From Escherichia sp. MOD1-EC7003 (GTDB taxonomy: Bacteria; Pseudomonadota; Gammaproteobacteria; Enterobacterales; Enterobacteriaceae), in NCBI RefSeq assembly GCF_002965065.1, contig NZ_PTRE01000039.1, positions 1 to 64,000 on the forward strand: a stretch of 64,000 nt of DNA. Reading direction: 5' to 3'. Made by a program: the position numbers and the translations under genes. The notes under the pieces are model-generated. The model saw only the letters and a list, made by a program, of their open reading frames with translations. It was not told where the DNA came from and searched no databases. Positions 28,372 through 40,159 of this stretch are shown here, piece after piece; the first letter of the stretch is position 1, and the number at the start of each line of letters is the position of its first letter.

Positions 28372-29163
28372 TCAGAACGGATAATCGTGATAACCCATTT
28401 GGGCAGAAATTTTGCGCGCCGCGGTATGCAACATTGCGACATACTCCTGTAAACGCTCTTCAGAGAAACGCAAGGTCGGGAAAGAGATGCTCAAACCGGC
28501 AATGACAACGCCAAAACGATCAAATACCGGAACCGCAATGCAACGCAGACCTTCTTCCTGCTCTTCGTTATCTTCGCCATACCCTTGCTCGCGCACCTGG
28601 TCCAGAACGGGTAATAACGCGTCTGTACTGGTAATAGTCCGCGCGGTACTACGCTTATACTCCACGCCTTCAAGGATTTGCTTCACTTCATCACGATCGC
28701 GCCATGCCAGCAGCACCTTACCAATCGCGGTGCTGTACAGCGGATTACGACGACCAATCCGTGAATACATGCGCAAATTGTACATAGAATCAATTTTATG
28801 GATGTAAACAATACTGTCTTCGTCCAGCGCACCGAGGTGGATAGTTTCTTTGGTCAGGCGGGAGAGCTCACGCATCTGGATATCTGCGCTACGAATTAAA
28901 TCGACGTTTTGTAACGCGCGAGCGCCCAGTTCAAACAGTTTCAGGGTCAGCGAATATTTCTCCGACTCCCCTTCCTGCGCCACATAGCCCAGGGTTTTCA
29001 TGGTCTGTAAAAAGCGATAAACGGTGCTTTTTGACATCATGACGCGCTGCGACAGCTCGGTTATCCCTATTTCGCGCTCTTCACCCAGCGCCTGCAAAAT
29101 GCCAAAAACTTTCAGCACGGAAGATACAGAATCAGGCTGTTTATCCAGATCTGCGTTAGCCAT
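28372..29163 (-). CDS. kdgR: KDG regulon repressor KdgR
   Basis: A 263-residue IclR-family repressor. Its winged HTH is at about residues 15–75 (ITELSQRVMMSKSTVYRFLQ). The C-terminal effector domain, with conserved GLRCIAVPVFD, binds 2-keto-3-deoxygluconate. It controls hexuronate and KDG genes (kdgT, kdgK, eda). eda and edd are in this window at 51–54 kb. Length equals K-12. Confidence 0.94.
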   Translation of the reverse strand: MANADLDKQPDSVSSVLKVFGILQALGEEREIGITELSQRVMMSKSTVYRFLQTMKTLGYVAQEGESEKYSLTLKLFELGARALQNVDLIRSADIQMRELSRLTKETIHLGALDEDSIVYIHKIDSMYNLRMYSRIGRRNPLYSTAIGKVLLAWRDRDEVKQILEGVEYKRSTARTITSTDALLPVLDQVREQGYGEDNEEQEEGLRCIAVPVFDRFGVVIAGLSISFPTLRFSEERLQEYVAMLHTAARKISAQMGYHDYPF

Positions 29164-29339
29164 TTATCACCTCATTGCGAGTGTTTTATAAAAATCAGAA
29201 CTATTTTTTATTATAATTTCGCACCAGGGTGGTCGCAATCCATCTTTTGCCGGTTAGTTACAATTCTGCGACATCCACCGTGAATATCAGTGCTAGAATC
29301 ATATCCCTGTTGATTATTCACCAAAGATATAAAATTCCT

Positions 29340-30713
29340 ATGCCAAAAGTTCAGGCCGATGGCCTGCCGTTGCCCCAGCGATACGGTGCAATATTAACCA
29401 TTGTGATTGGTATTTCGATGGCTGTCCTTGACGGCGCAATCGCCAACGTCGCCTTGCCAACAATCGCCACGGACCTTCATGCTACGCCAGCCAGTTCCAT
29501 CTGGGTCGTGAACGCCTATCAAATCGCCATTGTCATCTCCCTGCTCTCGTTTTCGTTTCTGGGGGATATGTTTGGCTATCGACGTATTTATAAATGCGGT
29601 TTGGTCGTTTTTCTGTTGTCTTCTCTGTTCTGCGCCCTTTCTGATTCACTGCAAATGCTCACCCTTGCACGTATAATACAAGGTTTCGGCGGTGCAGCGT
29701 TGATGAGCGTTAATACTGCACTTATCCGCCTGATCTATCCACAACGTTTTCTGGGTAGAGGGATGGGCATTAACTCGTTTATTGTTGCCGTTTCTTCTGC
29801 TGCCGGGCCAACAATTGCTGCTGCAATCCTCTCCATCGCATCCTGGAAATGGTTATTTTTAATCAACGTACCGTTAGGTATTATCGCCCTGCTTCTGGCG
29901 ATGCGTTTTCTGCCACCCAATGGTTCTCGCGCCAGTAAACCCCGTTTCGACCTGCCCAGTGCCGTGATGAACGCGTTAACCTTCGGCCTGCTTATTACTG
30001 CATTGAGTGGTTTCGCTCAGGGGCAATCGCTGACATTGATTGGTACGGAACTGGTGGTAATGGTTGTCGTTGGTATTTTCTTTATTCGCCGCCAGCTTTC
30101 TCTTCCCGTACCGCTGCTACCGGTGGATTTACTGCGTATTCCGCTGTTTTCACTTTCTATTTGTACGTCTATTTGTTCCTTTTGCGCACAAATGCTGGCA
30201 ATGGTTTCTCTGCCCTTTTACCTGCAAACCGTGCTCGGTCGTAGTGAAGTCGAAACGGGTTTACTTCTGACGCCGTGGCCGTTAGCAACGATGGTGATGG
30301 CTCCGCTGGCAGGCTATTTGATCGAACGCGTACATGCAGGATTGCTGGGTGCTTTAGGGTTGTTCATCATGGCTGCGGGGCTTTTTTCCCTGTATCTGTT
30401 ACCCGCGTCACCTGCGGATATCAATATTATCTGGCCGATGATCTTATGTGGCGCTGGATTTGGCTTATTCCAGTCACCCAATAACCACACCATTATTACC
30501 TCTGCCCCTCGCGAACGTAGCGGTGGAGCCAGTGGCATGCTAGGGACGGCTCGTCTGCTGGGTCAGAGTAGTGGTGCGGCTCTGGTGGCACTGATGCTAA
30601 ATCAGTTTGGTGATTATGGTACACACGTCTCGCTGATGACTGCGGCGATTCTGGCAGTGGTTGCCACCTGTGTTAGTGGCTTGCGCATTACCCAACCACG
30701 CACACAAGGCTAA
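29340..30713 (+). CDS. yebQ: MFS transporter YebQ (DHA2 family)
   Basis: A 457-residue major facilitator of the drug:H+ antiporter-2 (14-span) family. The first span carries the DHA2 motif SMAVLDGAIANVALP; motif A is LGDMFGYRRIYKCG, and motif C-like AGPTIAAAIL follows. Substrate not established. ATG 29340 gives the K-12 start MPKVQADG; the longer open frame from 29229 is rejected. It is followed directly by the REP-type tandem array. Confidence 0.92.
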   Translation: MPKVQADGLPLPQRYGAILTIVIGISMAVLDGAIANVALPTIATDLHATPASSIWVVNAYQIAIVISLLSFSFLGDMFGYRRIYKCGLVVFLLSSLFCALSDSLQMLTLARIIQGFGGAALMSVNTALIRLIYPQRFLGRGMGINSFIVAVSSAAGPTIAAAILSIASWKWLFLINVPLGIIALLLAMRFLPPNGSRASKPRFDLPSAVMNALTFGLLITALSGFAQGQSLTLIGTELVVMVVVGIFFIRRQLSLPVPLLPVDLLRIPLFSLSICTSICSFCAQMLAMVSLPFYLQTVLGRSEVETGLLLTPWPLATMVMAPLAGYLIERVHAGLLGALGLFIMAAGLFSLYLLPASPADINIIWPMILCGAGFGLFQSPNNHTIITSAPRERSGGASGMLGTARLLGQSSGAALVALMLNQFGDYGTHVSLMTAAILAVVATCVSGLRITQPRTQG

Positions 30714-30718
30714 AAAAC

Positions 30719-31611
<893 letters not shown>

Positions 31612-31631
31612 TTTTTAATGTTTACGGCAAA

Positions 31632-32513
31632 TTACTTCAGATACGCCCCCAAACGCAGAGCTTCAATACGTTTATCCAGCGGCGGGTGAGTCATGAACAA
31701 CTCACTGAGCGATTTCGACTTACCGTTAATGCAAAAAGCCATCATGCTGGTTGCTTCTTGCGGTTCATAGCTGGTTTTCAGGCGCTGCAGCGCGGCAATC
31801 ATTTTCTCGCGACCAACCAGTTTTGCCGAACCGGCATCAGCATGGAATTCACGATGACGCGAGAACCACATGGTGATAATGCTCGCCAGAATACCAAACA
31901 CCAGCTCCAGAACTGTTGCAACCACAAAGTAGATCAGCGGGTTGCCGTTGCTCTCTTCACCTTCATCACGATTTCCACCCATAAAACCCGCGGCAAGCTG
32001 CGCCAGAATACGGGAAATAAAGATAACAAAGGTGTTCACCACGCCCTGAATCAGCGTCATGGTAACCATATCACCATTGGCGATGTGGCTGATTTCATGA
32101 GCAATTACTGCCTCGGCTTCATCCGGGCTCATGTTTTGCAGCAAACCGGTGCTGACAGCAACCAGAGAGGCATCACGGCGCGCACCGGTTGCAAAAGCGT
32201 TGATGTCCGGCGCATGGTAGATAGCCACTTGCGGCATAGCGATCCCCGCCTGACGAGCCTGGGTTGCTACAGTATTGACCAGCCAACGTTCCCTTTCGTT
32301 ACGCGGTTGCTCGATCACTTCCCCGCCAACAGATCGTAATGCCATCCATTTGGACATCAGAAGCGAAACGAAGGAACCACCAAAACCGAACAGCAAGGCC
32401 ATGATCATCAGCCCCTGAACGCTGCTCGACTGTATCCCTGTCAGGCTCAGTACCAGCCCGAAAACGACCATCACGGCCAGGTTCGTTAGCAGGAAGAGCG
32501 CGATTCGCATCAT
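31632..32513 (-). CDS. htpX: Membrane zinc metalloprotease HtpX
   Basis: A 293-residue inner-membrane M48 protease in membrane-protein quality control, working alongside FtsH. It has two N-terminal spans, the zinc site HEISH (near residues 139–143) with the third ligand in the downstream EFHAD segment, and two further hydrophobic regions. Length equals K-12. Its stop lies 21 bp from the REP array. In K-12 it is under CpxR control. Confidence 0.95.
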   Translation of the reverse strand: MMRIALFLLTNLAVMVVFGLVLSLTGIQSSSVQGLMIMALLFGFGGSFVSLLMSKWMALRSVGGEVIEQPRNERERWLVNTVATQARQAGIAMPQVAIYHAPDINAFATGARRDASLVAVSTGLLQNMSPDEAEAVIAHEISHIANGDMVTMTLIQGVVNTFVIFISRILAQLAAGFMGGNRDEGEESNGNPLIYFVVATVLELVFGILASIITMWFSRHREFHADAGSAKLVGREKMIAALQRLKTSYEPQEATSMMAFCINGKSKSLSELFMTHPPLDKRIEALRLGAYLK

Positions 32514-32668
32514 AATTTTCTTTTTACCTCAGTTTAACAAAACGCAATATGCGATACCCACATCGTATGGGTTACGCGACTATTTTCAAGTCTGGATAGT
32601 GCGTAAGTCACCAGAAAGACACAACTTTACATTTTGTAGCATCTGATTTACAGCATCCTGCCGCTGTT

Positions 32669-32702
32669 AAAAAATCAGGCACAATTTCTTGTGCCTGATT
32701 GA
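32669..32702 (-). terminator. prc terminator
   Basis: AATCAGGCACAA and TTGTGCCTGATT form a 12-bp stem; on the minus strand it runs into six T. It lies directly at the prc stop. Confidence 0.85.
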
Positions 32703-32704
32703 TG

Positions 32705-34753
32705 TTACTTGACGGGGGCGGGTTGTTCCGCAGGTCTGGCTTTTTCAAGCTTCGCCAGATCGAGTGCGATATTCACCGTCTCATCCAGATAAGGATCCGG
32801 CTCCTGGTAATCTTTCGGTAGATCATCCAGTTTCTTCAACTCCGGTTTACCTTCGCGTTTAAAACGTTCGTTCAAACGCGCCAGACGCGTTGTATCATCT
32901 TCATTATTCTCTTTCTCACGCACAGCGTAATTCAGAGAAACGATATTGCGCTTGTCCTTCATGGCGTTGAAGCGCGCGATATCCTTCATGATGTTCTGAA
33001 ACTCAGGATCTTTCGCGATACGCGCATTATGTTCCTTCAGCAGCTCCGGTTCAAAGGCCGTTAAATCTCCTGATTTCACATAAGTCGCGGCATCGATGCT
33101 ATCCCACGGCAGCGCGTTATCTTCGAATTTCTCACCCGTTTCCGTTTCTTCATTACCCGTCGGCATGGTGATGTCTGGCGTTACGCCTTTACGTTGCGTA
33201 CTGCCGCCGTTAACGCGATAGAATTTCTGGATCGTGTACTGCACAGACCCCAGCGCTGGCCATTCAGGACGTAACATCTGATCGTAAATACGGTTCAATG
33301 AACGATACTGCTGAACGGTGCCTTTACCAAATGTCGGTTCACCCACAACCAGCGCACGACCGTAGTCCTGCATTGCCGCGGCAAAGATTTCTGAAGCCGA
33401 CGCACTGAAGCGGTCAACCAGCACCACCAGCGGGCCTTTATAGAAGACCTGACCGTCGGTATCGCTGTCTTCGCGAACTTTACCGTTGTTATCACGGACC
33501 TGAACAATCGGACCAGCAGGAATAAACAGACCTGAGAGCGATACTGCTTCAGTCAACGCCCCACCGCCATTGCTACGCAGGTCGATGATTACACTGCTGA
33601 CATTCTGTTTTTCCAGTTTTTGCAGTTGCACTTTGACATCGTCTGTCAAACCCACATAGAAGCCCGGAATGTCCAGCACGCCGACTTTCTCTTTACCGAC
33701 GGTCTTCACCGACATTTTAACCGCGCGGTCTTCGAGACGAATACGTTCACGGGTCAACGTTACAGTACGGGTTTTGGTCCCTTTACCAGCAGGTAAAATT
33801 TCCAAACGAACTTTACTGCCCTTCGGCCCTTTAATTAAGGCAACCACATCATCAAGACGCCAGCCAATCACGTCAACCATCGGCTTGCCTGTTTGACCAA
33901 CACCGACAATTTTGTCACCAACGCTAATTGCTTTACTCTTCGCTGCCGGGCCACCTGCTACCATCGAATTGATAACGGTGTAGTCATCATCCATTTGCAG
34001 CACTGCGCCAATACCTTCCAGCGACAAACTCATTTCAGTGTTGAACTGTTCGGTATTACGCGGGGAAAGATAGTTGGTATGCGGGTCGATTTCACGCGCA
34101 AATGCCGTCATTGCCAGCGAGAAAACATCTTCGCTGTTGGTTTGCGCCAGACGACGAATGGCAAATTTGTAGCGGCGAGTCAGGGTTTCACGAATTTCTT
34201 TATCCGATTTTCCTGTCAGCTTCAGACTTAACTCGTCGAATTTGACTTTACTGTCCCACAGCGCGTTCAACTCAGCCTCGTTTTTCGGCCAGGGCGCTTT
34301 ACTGCGGTCAAGGTTATAAGTGTCGTTGCCGGTGAAATCCATCGGTTTTTCCAGTACCGACAAAGCGTACTGGTAACGTTCAAAACGGCGCTTCTGCGCC
34401 AGATTGTAGAAATCGTAGAAAACGTCGAGTTTGCCTGAACGCAGTTCATCGCCTAACTCGGTTTTCTTTTTCGCGAACTGTTCAACATCACTTGCCAGCA
34501 GCACGTTGTGGCTGTAATCGAGCAGATTCAGGTAGCGGTCAAAGATTTTGGCCGAAAATGCCTGATCGAGGTCGAACTGGCGATAATGAGAACGGGTGAA
34601 GCGCGACGTTACGCGCTCACTCACCGTCGCATGCTGCGTCTCTTCCTTTAATACCGGAATTTGATCAGCACGCGTGATATCTTCTACAGCGAAGGTCTGG
34701 CCTGCTATTGCAAGCAGGCCAGCTAACGCGGTAAGCCTAAAAAACATGTTCAT
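32705..34753 (-). CDS. prc: Tail-specific periplasmic protease Prc (Tsp)
   Basis: A 682-residue S41 protease that processes penicillin-binding protein 3, degrades SsrA-tagged periplasmic proteins and, with NlpI, degrades MepS. A signal peptide covers residues 1–22 (ALAGLLAIAGQTFA). A PDZ domain spans about 235–320. The catalytic Ser lies in DRFSASASEIFAAA and the Lys in EPTFGKGTVQQ. ATG 34753 gives the K-12 length; an upstream in-frame start (34801) overlaps proQ and is rejected. It lies 19 bp after proQ. Confidence 0.95.
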   Translation of the reverse strand: MNMFFRLTALAGLLAIAGQTFAVEDITRADQIPVLKEETQHATVSERVTSRFTRSHYRQFDLDQAFSAKIFDRYLNLLDYSHNVLLASDVEQFAKKKTELGDELRSGKLDVFYDFYNLAQKRRFERYQYALSVLEKPMDFTGNDTYNLDRSKAPWPKNEAELNALWDSKVKFDELSLKLTGKSDKEIRETLTRRYKFAIRRLAQTNSEDVFSLAMTAFAREIDPHTNYLSPRNTEQFNTEMSLSLEGIGAVLQMDDDYTVINSMVAGGPAAKSKAISVGDKIVGVGQTGKPMVDVIGWRLDDVVALIKGPKGSKVRLEILPAGKGTKTRTVTLTRERIRLEDRAVKMSVKTVGKEKVGVLDIPGFYVGLTDDVKVQLQKLEKQNVSSVIIDLRSNGGGALTEAVSLSGLFIPAGPIVQVRDNNGKVREDSDTDGQVFYKGPLVVLVDRFSASASEIFAAAMQDYGRALVVGEPTFGKGTVQQYRSLNRIYDQMLRPEWPALGSVQYTIQKFYRVNGGSTQRKGVTPDITMPTGNEETETGEKFEDNALPWDSIDAATYVKSGDLTAFEPELLKEHNARIAKDPEFQNIMKDIARFNAMKDKRNIVSLNYAVREKENNEDDTTRLARLNERFKREGKPELKKLDDLPKDYQEPDPYLDETVNIALDLAKLEKARPAEQPAPVK

Positions 34754-34772
34754 GCCTGGCCCGGCCTCCGTT

Positions 34773-35471
34773 TCAGAACACCAGGTGTTCTGCGCGCACA
34801 ATCAAAGACATACCCGAATTCAGCTGGACGCGGACGCCGTCTTTGGTGATTTCTAATACGGTGGCATCCATCGCGTTTTGACCCGCTTTCACCTTCAGGG
34901 CCTGTCCGACAGTCAAAGCTGAAATGTCAGAAACCGGGGTGTGCTGTTCTTCGCGAGGTGCTTTTGCTGTTTTTGGTGCTTTCTCTACCGGCTTTTGCGC
35001 ACGTGGTTTACGCTCAGCGCCTTCTTTGCGGCGTGGCGTGGTCGGACGTGGCTTACGTTCGCGGCGCGGTGCATCTTCTTTCTCACCAGCAGCTGCGGCA
35101 GCTTCGCGTTTTTTCGCTTGCTGTTCAGCACGCTGTGCCTGAACACGCGCTTTCGCTTCTTCAAGCTGCTTGCGAGCATGCTCTACATGTTGCTCGTCCA
35201 GCTCACCGCATGGGTTGCCGTCAAGATCGACACGCGTTGCGCCGGGTTTAACACCGTAAAGGTAACGCCAGCTCGAAGTGTAGAGACGTAAAGCAGATCG
35301 CAATTGCGTTTTGCTCAGGTTCATTTCCCCGGCAACACGATCGACCAAATCCTGAAAAATACCGATTTTCAGCGGACGCGCTTCACCTTCCGCACTGAAA
35401 CAGTGGGGAAAACGTTCGGCCAGAAACGCGATTACTTCTTTACTGCTATTCAACTTAGGTTGATTTTCCAT
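34773..35471 (-). CDS. proQ: RNA chaperone ProQ
   Basis: A 232-residue global RNA-binding protein. The N-terminal FinO/ProQ domain (about 1–119) contains [15 protein letters not shown] basic, Arg/Lys/Ala/Pro-rich linker (about 125–180) and a Tudor-like C-terminal domain follow. It binds many sRNAs and mRNA 3' ends. It is co-transcribed with prc. The low-complexity linker produces several spurious overlapping open frames. Confidence 0.95.
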   Translation of the reverse strand: MENQPKLNSSKEVIAFLAERFPHCFSAEGEARPLKIGIFQDLVDRVAGEMNLSKTQLRSALRLYTSSWRYLYGVKPGATRVDLDGNPCGELDEQHVEHARKQLEEAKARVQAQRAEQQAKKREAAAAAGEKEDAPRRERKPRPTTPRRKEGAERKPRAQKPVEKAPKTAKAPREEQHTPVSDISALTVGQALKVKAGQNAMDATVLEITKDGVRVQLNSGMSLIVRAEHLVF

Positions 35472-35567
35472 GAAATTTCCTGATTACAACGGACGTAGCC
35501 AACAAGCGCAGGCATGAACAGGCGTCATTATAATGACGCTATCAGTAAATGCTACGTTATCCGTTGA

Positions 35568-36065
35568 TTATCCTGCGACGCTCGCAAAGAATTTTTTGTA
35601 ATCCGTCATTGCAAGCACCTTTTCAAGCTGTGCCACAAGCTGACGTAAGCCTTGCTCGTCCTCGTCTGTAAAGCGACCGAAGACGGTACTGTCGATATCA
35701 AGAACACCAATAATCTGATTTTTCACCACCAGCGGCAGGACAATTTCAGAATTACTCGCCGCATCACAAGCAATATGCCCGTCAAACGCGTGAACATCCT
35801 CGATACGCTGCACTTGATTGCAGGCAACCGCAGTGCCGCACACGCCACGCCCAACGGGTATCCGAACACAGGCTATTTTGCCCTGAAATGGTCCGAGTAC
35901 CAGTGTATCGTCCTCAAGTAAATAAAAACCTGCCCAGTTTACGTCTGTGAGACGTTCATATAACAACGCACTGGTGTTCGCCAGCGTTGCCAGAAAACTG
36001 GTTTCTCCCGCCATCAGCGCGTTAAAGTCGCGGTTTAAATCCGCGTAAAATTCTGTTTTGTTCAT
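35568..36065 (-). CDS. msrC: Free methionine-(R)-sulfoxide reductase MsrC
   Basis: A 165-residue GAF-fold enzyme that reduces free Met-(R)-sulfoxide. The three cysteines of the catalytic cycle are present (IACVRIP, GVCGTAVA and HIACDAAS). ATG 36065 gives the K-12 length; an upstream start at 36119 has no support. It is divergent from letA. Confidence 0.93.
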   Translation of the reverse strand: MNKTEFYADLNRDFNALMAGETSFLATLANTSALLYERLTDVNWAGFYLLEDDTLVLGPFQGKIACVRIPVGRGVCGTAVACNQVQRIEDVHAFDGHIACDAASNSEIVLPLVVKNQIIGVLDIDSTVFGRFTDEDEQGLRQLVAQLEKVLAMTDYKKFFASVAG

Positions 36066-36194
36066 TATATAATCACTTGGTTGTCTTACCTGGAACTGCC
36101 AGCCTATTAAAATAAGCATTAAATGCGTTAATGCTCAAGATCATTCCCATCATGGGTTAAGATTAATGTTAATTCTTATTACATTTGGCACGTC

Positions 36195-37478
36195 ATGGCT
36201 CTTAACACACCACAAATTACGCCGACAAAAAAGATAACAATGGGGGCAATCGGCGAGGAATTGCCGCGTGGTGATTACCAACGTTGCCCGCAATGTGACA
36301 TGCTGTTTAGCCTGCCCAAGATAAATTCTCATCAGAGTGCCTATTGCCCGCGCTGTCAGGCAAAAATTCGTGACGGACGCGACTGGTCGCTAACGCGCCT
36401 GGCGGCAATGGCGTTCACCATGCTGTTGCTTATGCCATTTGCCTGGGGCGAACCGCTGTTACGTATCTGGCTGTTAGGTATTCGTATTGACGCCAACGTC
36501 ATGCAAGGCATCTGGCAAATGACCAAACAGGGCGATGCGATAACAGGGGCGATGGTCTTTTTTTGCGTTATTGGTGCCCCCCTCATTCTGGTGACCTCTA
36601 TTGCCTGGTTATGGTTTGGTAACCGACTGGGTATGAATTTACGCCCGGTACTGCTGATGCTTGAGCGGCTGAAAGAGTGGGTGATGCTGGATATCTACCT
36701 GGTCGGCATTGGCGTTGCTTCTATAAAGGTACAGGATTATGCCCATATCCAGGCTGGTGTCGGCTTGTTTTCTTTTGTGGCGTTGGTGATTTTAACGACG
36801 GTGACGTTGTCACATCTTAATGTTGAGGAGCTGTGGGAGCGATTTTATCCGCAGCGCTCTGCTACGCGTAGGGACGAGAAACTTCGTGTCTGCCTTGGGT
36901 GTCATTTTACTGGCTATCCCGATCAGCGTGGTCGCTGCCCGCGTTGCCATATCCCGCTACGCCTGCGTCGCCGTCATAGTCTGCAAAAATGCTGGGCGGC
37001 GCTGTTAGCATCCATCGTTTTGTTGTTACCTGCCAACCTGTTGCCTATTTCTATTATTTATCTGAATGGTGGACGGCAGGAAGATACGATTCTTTCCGGG
37101 ATTATGTCGCTGGCAAGTAGCAACATTGCGGTCGCCGGAGTCGTGTTTATCGCCAGCATTCTGGTGCCGTTTACCAAAGTGATCGTCATGTTCACTTTAC
37201 TGTTGAGCATTCATTTTAAATGCCAGCAAGGTTTACGCACGCGCATTCTGTTACTGCGGATGGTGACCTGGATTGGTCGCTGGTCGATGCTCGACCTGTT
37301 TGTCATATCTTTAACCATGTCGCTGATTAATCGTGATCAGCTCCTTGCTTTTACTATGGGGCCAGCTGCGTTTTATTTCGGCGCAGCGGTAATTTTGACT
37401 ATTCTTGCTGTGGAATGGCTGGACAGCCGCTTACTTTGGGATGCACATGAGTCAGGAAACGCCCGCTTCGACGACTGA
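36195..37478 (+). CDS. letA: Lipid-transport membrane protein LetA (PqiA family)
   Basis: A 427-residue inner-membrane protein, partner of LetB in phospholipid transport across the envelope. Two PqiA-type halves each begin with a zinc-ribbon-like element (CPQCDMLF…CPRCQ, and CLGC…CPRCH) and continue into a four-span membrane domain. Its last 32 bases overlap letB, so translation is coupled. Length equals K-12. Confidence 0.94.
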   Translation: MALNTPQITPTKKITMGAIGEELPRGDYQRCPQCDMLFSLPKINSHQSAYCPRCQAKIRDGRDWSLTRLAAMAFTMLLLMPFAWGEPLLRIWLLGIRIDANVMQGIWQMTKQGDAITGAMVFFCVIGAPLILVTSIAWLWFGNRLGMNLRPVLLMLERLKEWVMLDIYLVGIGVASIKVQDYAHIQAGVGLFSFVALVILTTVTLSHLNVEELWERFYPQRSATRRDEKLRVCLGCHFTGYPDQRGRCPRCHIPLRLRRRHSLQKCWAALLASIVLLLPANLLPISIIYLNGGRQEDTILSGIMSLASSNIAVAGVVFIASILVPFTKVIVMFTLLLSIHFKCQQGLRTRILLLRMVTWIGRWSMLDLFVISLTMSLINRDQLLAFTMGPAAFYFGAAVILTILAVEWLDSRLLWDAHESGNARFDD

Positions 37479-40080
37479 AGCGCAGATTAAAAATAAACGC
37501 CGTATCTCACCTTTCTGGCTGTTGCCGTTCATCGCGCTAATGATTGCAGGTTGGCTGATTTGGGACAGTTATCAGGACCGGGGTAATACCGTCACCATCG
37601 ACTTTATATCGGCAGATGGTATTGTTCCTGGCCGTACGCCTGTTCGTTATCAGGGCGTTGAAGTCGGAACAGTGCAGGATATCAGCCTCAGCAACGATCT
37701 TCGTAAGATTGAAGTCAAGGTCAGCATCAAGTCCGATATGAAAGATGCGCTGCGCGAAGATACACAGTTCTGGCTGGTGACGCCAAAAGCCTCGCTGGCA
37801 GGTGTCTCCGGGCTGGACGCCCTCGTCGGTGGTAACTATATCGGCATGATGCCGGGTAAAGGCAAAGAGCAGGATCATTTTGTTGCACTCGATACCCAAC
37901 CGAAATATCGGCTGGATAACGGCGATCTGATGATCCACCTGCAAGCCCCCGATCTCGGTTCGCTGAACAGCGGTTCATTGGTCTATTTCCGCAAGATCCC
38001 GGTGGGTAAAGTCTACGACTATTCCATCAATCCCAACAAGCAAGGCGTGGTGATTGATGTCCTGATCGAGCGGCGTTTTACCGACCTGGTGAAAAAAGGT
38101 AGCCGTTTCTGGAACGTTTCCGGCGTTGATGCCAACGTCAGTATCCGTGGCGCAAAGGTGAAACTGGAAAGTCTGGCGGCACTGGTTAACGGTGCGATTG
38201 CCTTCGATTCACCTGAAGAGTCAAAACCTGCCGAGGCAGAAGATACCTTTGGTCTGTATGAAGATCTCGCCCATAGCCAGCGTGGCGTAATAATAAAACT
38301 GGAACTGCCGAGCGGTGCCGGATTAACCACCGACTCGACGCCATTAATGTATCAGGGACTGGAAGTCGGACAGCTGACCAAACTGGATTTAAATCCTGAT
38401 GGTAAAGTCACTGGGGAAATGACCGTTGATCCCAGCATCGTCACCCTGCTCCGTGAAAATACCCGCATCGAATTACGTAATCCGAAATTATCCCTTAGCG
38501 ATGCTAATCTCAGCGCCCTGCTGACTGGCAAAACCTTCGAGTTAGTGCCCGGCGATGGCGAGCCACGCAAAGAGTTCGTTGTTGTGCCAGGTGAAAAAGC
38601 GCTGCTGCAAGAGCCGGATGTTCTGACACTGACCCTGACTGCCCCGGAAAGTTACGGTATTGATGCGGGTCAGCCGCTCATTCTTCACGGCGTGCAGGTA
38701 GGCCAGGTTATCGATCGTAAACTCACCAGCAAAGGTGTCACCTTTACCGTCGCCATCGAGCCTCAGCATCGTGAACTGGTAAAAGGCGATAGCAAATTTG
38801 TTGTCAATAGCCGTGTCGATGTTAAGGTGGGGCTGGATGGCGTTGAGTTTCTCGGAGCCAGCGCCTCAGAATGGATCAACGGCGGGATACGTATTCTGCC
38901 AGGCGATAAAGGCGAGATGAAAGCCCGCTATCCGCTATATGCCAATCTGGAAAAAGCGCTGGAGAACAGTCTTAGCGACTTACCCACCACGACTGTAAGT
39001 TTGAGGGCAGAGACGCTGCCGGGTGTACAGGCGGGATCGGTAGTGCTGTACCGTAAATTTGAAGTTGGTGAAGTTATTACCGTACGTCCGCGAGCTAATG
39101 CGTTTGATATCGATCTGCATATTAAGCCGGAGTATCACAACCTTCTGACCAGCAACAGCGTGTTCTGGGCAGAAGGCGGGGCGAAAGTTCAGCTGAATGG
39201 TAGTGGCCTGACCGTACAGGCATCCCCGCTCTCCAGAGCATTAAAGGGGGCGATCAGTTTCGATAACCTCAGCGGTGCCAGCGCCAGTCTGCGTAAAGGC
39301 GACAAGCGTATTCTGTATGCTTCGGAAACAGCGGCCCGTGCGGTTGGCGGGCAGATTACGCTCCACGCCTTCGATGCCGGAAAACTGGCAGTCGGGATGC
39401 CAATTCGCTATCTGGGTATTGATATCGGGCAAATCCAGACGCTGGATCTGATTACCGCGCGCAATGAAGTACAGGCAAAGGCGGTACTTTACCCGGAATA
39501 TGTCCAGACCTTTGCTCGCAGTGGTACGCGCTTCTCAGTGGTCACACCGCAAATTTCGGCAGCAGGCGTTGAGCATCTTGATACTATCCTCCAGCCGTAT
39601 ATCAACGTCGAACCAGGCCAGGGCAATCCTCGCCGTGACTTTGAATTACAAGAGGCCACCATTACTGATTCGCGTTACCTGGATGGCTTAAGCATTATTG
39701 TTGAAGCGCCAGAAGCCGGTTCGTTAGGCATCGGTACGCCTGTGCTGTTCCGTGGTCTGGAAGTCGGTACAGTTACTGGAATGACGCTGGGGACATTGTC
39801 AGATCGCGTGATGATTGCAATGCGTATTAGTAAACGCTATCAACACCTGGTGCGTAACAATTCCGTGTTCTGGTTGGCATCAGGTTACAGTTTAGACTTT
39901 GGTCTGACGGGCGGCGTAGTGAAAACCGGCACCTTTAACCAGTTTATCCGTGGCGGCATCGCCTTTGCCACGCCTCCGGGTATCCCGCTGGCACCGAAAG
40001 CCCAGGAAGGCAAACACTTCCTGTTGCAAGAAAGTGAACCGAAAGAGTGGCGTGAATGGGGAACTGCGCTTCCCAAATAA
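37447..40080 (+). CDS. letB: MCE-domain tunnel protein LetB
   Basis: An 877-residue protein with one N-terminal inner-membrane helix (about 24–43) and seven tandem MCE domains, each with a recurring P(L/V)xYxGxEVG-type motif (for example [30 protein letters not shown]). The K-12 protein forms stacked hexameric rings that bridge the periplasm as a hydrophobic tunnel for lipids. ATG 37447 gives the K-12 length and overlaps the end of letA. A strong hairpin follows the stop. Confidence 0.95.
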   Translation: MSQETPASTTEAQIKNKRRISPFWLLPFIALMIAGWLIWDSYQDRGNTVTIDFISADGIVPGRTPVRYQGVEVGTVQDISLSNDLRKIEVKVSIKSDMKDALREDTQFWLVTPKASLAGVSGLDALVGGNYIGMMPGKGKEQDHFVALDTQPKYRLDNGDLMIHLQAPDLGSLNSGSLVYFRKIPVGKVYDYSINPNKQGVVIDVLIERRFTDLVKKGSRFWNVSGVDANVSIRGAKVKLESLAALVNGAIAFDSPEESKPAEAEDTFGLYEDLAHSQRGVIIKLELPSGAGLTTDSTPLMYQGLEVGQLTKLDLNPDGKVTGEMTVDPSIVTLLRENTRIELRNPKLSLSDANLSALLTGKTFELVPGDGEPRKEFVVVPGEKALLQEPDVLTLTLTAPESYGIDAGQPLILHGVQVGQVIDRKLTSKGVTFTVAIEPQHRELVKGDSKFVVNSRVDVKVGLDGVEFLGASASEWINGGIRILPGDKGEMKARYPLYANLEKALENSLSDLPTTTVSLRAETLPGVQAGSVVLYRKFEVGEVITVRPRANAFDIDLHIKPEYHNLLTSNSVFWAEGGAKVQLNGSGLTVQASPLSRALKGAISFDNLSGASASLRKGDKRILYASETAARAVGGQITLHAFDAGKLAVGMPIRYLGIDIGQIQTLDLITARNEVQAKAVLYPEYVQTFARSGTRFSVVTPQISAAGVEHLDTILQPYINVEPGQGNPRRDFELQEATITDSRYLDGLSIIVEAPEAGSLGIGTPVLFRGLEVGTVTGMTLGTLSDRVMIAMRISKRYQHLVRNNSVFWLASGYSLDFGLTGGVVKTGTFNQFIRGGIAFATPPGIPLAPKAQEGKHFLLQESEPKEWREWGTALPK

Positions 40081-40088
40081 TGCCCACT

Positions 40089-40117
40089 GCTCCGGCGTGC
40101 CTGCGCCGGAGCGTTTA
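40089..40117 (+). terminator. letAB terminator
   Basis: GCTCCGGCG and CGCCGGAGC pair around TGCCTG and are followed by GTTTATG. It lies eight bases past letB; the U-tract is short. Confidence 0.65.
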
Positions 40118-40159
40118 TGCTAAACTGCGCGCCTGTTTTTTTGCCAGTGGTACATGCTC

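Noticed and set aside
34924-35291. Several Cys/Arg/Ser-rich frames opposite proQ
   Set aside because: Arise from the low-complexity Ala/Lys/Arg linker of ProQ read in other frames.
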